In this document: positions 12,741 through 13,044 of the stretch, one piece after another
Numbering within the stretch: the first letter of the stretch is position 1
Layout of the letters: each line of letters opens with the position of its first letter
Assembly: GCA_937916845.1 (NCBI GenBank)
Contig: CALFSK010000010.1
Coordinates: forward strand, 1-13,044
Direction: 5' to 3'
Length of the DNA stretch: 13,044 nucleotides
Source of the DNA: an uncultured Lactobacillus sp.
GTDB taxonomy: Bacteria; Bacillota; Bacilli; Lactobacillales; Lactobacillaceae
Translations under genes and position numbers: made by a program
Notes under the pieces: generated by a model
The model's database searches: none
What the model saw: only the letters and a program-made list of their open reading frames with translations
Told to the model about the DNA's origin: nothing

Positions 12741-12822
12741 CTTCCCACGCGGATCCACTTCTGTTGGTGTAACACCTGCTAATAGCACAAAAAAACGCAC
12801 CCACAAATGTGAGTGCGTTTTT
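12724..12822 (+). ncRNA. Candidate small RNA between the PAP2 gene and rplL
   Basis: A perfect TATAAT at 12712-12717, preceded by TTG, predicts a start near 12724. The next bases open a hairpin: ACCAACAG (12725-12732) pairs with CTGTTGGT (12761-12768), and TCCG/CGGA (12733-12736 with 12750-12753) pairs inside. An unpaired stretch follows, then the intrinsic terminator ending at 12822. The result would be an RNA of about 99 bases with no meaningful reading frame. No -35 hexamer at 16-18 bases was found (TTGAAA at 12685-12690 is 21 bases away), which is the main weakness. It could instead be the 3' untranslated part of the PAP2 mRNA. The RNA matches no family that I recognise. Confidence 0.35.
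12789..12822. terminator. Bidirectional terminator between rplL and the PAP2 gene
   Basis: AAAAACGCAC (12791-12800) pairs with GTGCGTTTTT (12813-12822), with an inner CAC/GTG stem. On the minus strand the hairpin is followed by seven T bases, making it the terminator of the ribosomal protein operon ending in rplL, 25 bases after its stop. On the plus strand TTTTT follows, so it also serves PAP2 or the candidate small RNA. Confidence 0.9.
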
Positions 12823-12847
12823 CGATGTCGTTCCTTTAAGTAGATGA

Positions 12848-13044
12848 CTACTTAAGGGTAACAACACCACCAACTTCTTCAAGTTTAGCCTTGATATCGT
12901 TGGCTTCGTCTTCTGAAACGCCTTCCTTAACAACTGAAGGTACGTTGTCAACAAGACCCTTAGCGTCTTTTAAGCCAAGACCAGTGATGTCGCGAACGGC
13001 CTTAATAGCCTTAACCTTTTGGTCGCCAGATTCAGTTAATTCAA
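12848..13044 (-). CDS. rplL: Ribosomal protein bL12 (L7/L12), C-terminal part, cut by window edge
   Basis: bL12 forms the ribosomal stalk that recruits elongation factors and stimulates their GTPase activity. Only the last 64 complete codons are in the window, covering nearly all of the C-terminal globular domain. Read on the minus strand they give [20 protein letters not shown], then [20 protein letters not shown] and a final [12 protein letters not shown], the near-invariant bL12 C-terminus including the factor-contacting helix region. The TAG stop is at 12850-12848. The N-terminal dimerisation domain and hinge lie beyond 13044. The bidirectional terminator lies 25 bases after the stop, so rplL is the last gene of its transcript, in contrast to Bacillus subtilis, where ybxB follows. 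Confidence 0.95.
   Translation of the reverse strand, partial: ELTESGDQKVKAIKAVRDITGLGLKDAKGLVDNVPSVVKEGVSEDEANDIKAKLEEVGGVVTLK

Noticed and set aside
12748..12759. Minus-strand AGTGGATCCGCG resembles the T-box antiterminator core GGTGGNACCGCG.
   Set aside because: It has two mismatches, no terminator or stem I elements are visible, and downstream on that strand lies only the antisense of the PAP2 gene, not an aminoacyl-tRNA synthetase or amino-acid gene.
12532..12954. Minus-strand open frame of 140 codons across the rplL 3' end and the gap.
   Set aside because: It runs in another frame through rplL and the terminator hairpin, has no ribosome site and a composition unlike a protein of this genome.

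Overview
The window looks like chromosomal DNA of a Lactobacillaceae bacterium of the plantarum/brevis kind. The protein families, the class Ib ribonucleotide reductase, MprF, the Ltp-domain and Endonuclea_NS_2 surface proteins, moderate GC content and Shine-Dalgarno-led genes all fit. I cannot fix the genus or species from sequence alone. No tRNA, rRNA, insertion sequence, CRISPR array or integrase gene was seen.

Layout. (1) 1-1250, minus strand: the 5' part of the SRP RNA gene (ffs, cut by the window edge), tadA, and an RsmC/YbxB-like methyltransferase coupled to tadA. (2) 1251-5120, plus strand: a class Ib ribonucleotide reductase locus, nrdH-nrdE-nrdF, behind two NrdR-type operator boxes, with a structured nrdH-nrdE spacer and a terminator. 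nrdI is not here. (3) 5153-5728, plus: a LOG-family nucleotide hydrolase, ending in a strong hairpin shared with the convergent mprF. (4) 5791-8412, minus: mprF, the lipid aminoacylation and flipping enzyme. (5) 8575-11444, plus: a surface protein block. It holds a Ser/Ala-rich lipoprotein, a membrane-tethered DNA/RNA non-specific endonuclease in the same operon, and a separately promoted membrane-anchored protein with a repeat stalk and two Ltp domains. (6) 11641-12581, plus: a PAP2 phosphatase whose ribosome binding site can pair with an upstream complement. (7) 12582-12847: a non-coding stretch with a promoter-like element, inverted repeats and a terminator, possibly a small RNA. (8) 12848-13044, minus: the 3' end of rplL.

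How it fits together. Both ends are conserved housekeeping genes on the minus strand (rplL; methyltransferase-tadA-ffs). In Bacillus subtilis an RsmC-like gene (ybxB) directly follows rplL, and tadA sits beside the SRP RNA gene and dnaX. The interior from about 1.3 to 12.6 kb, mostly on the plus strand, therefore looks like a set of cassettes between these anchors: deoxynucleotide supply (nrdHEF, LOG), envelope lipid work (mprF, PAP2), and cell-surface nucleic-acid or phage-facing proteins (lipoprotein, nuclease, Ltp protein). The most speculative but interesting items are the surface nuclease/Ltp block as a barrier to incoming DNA, the candidate small RNA next to rplL, and the possible translational switch ahead of the PAP2 gene.
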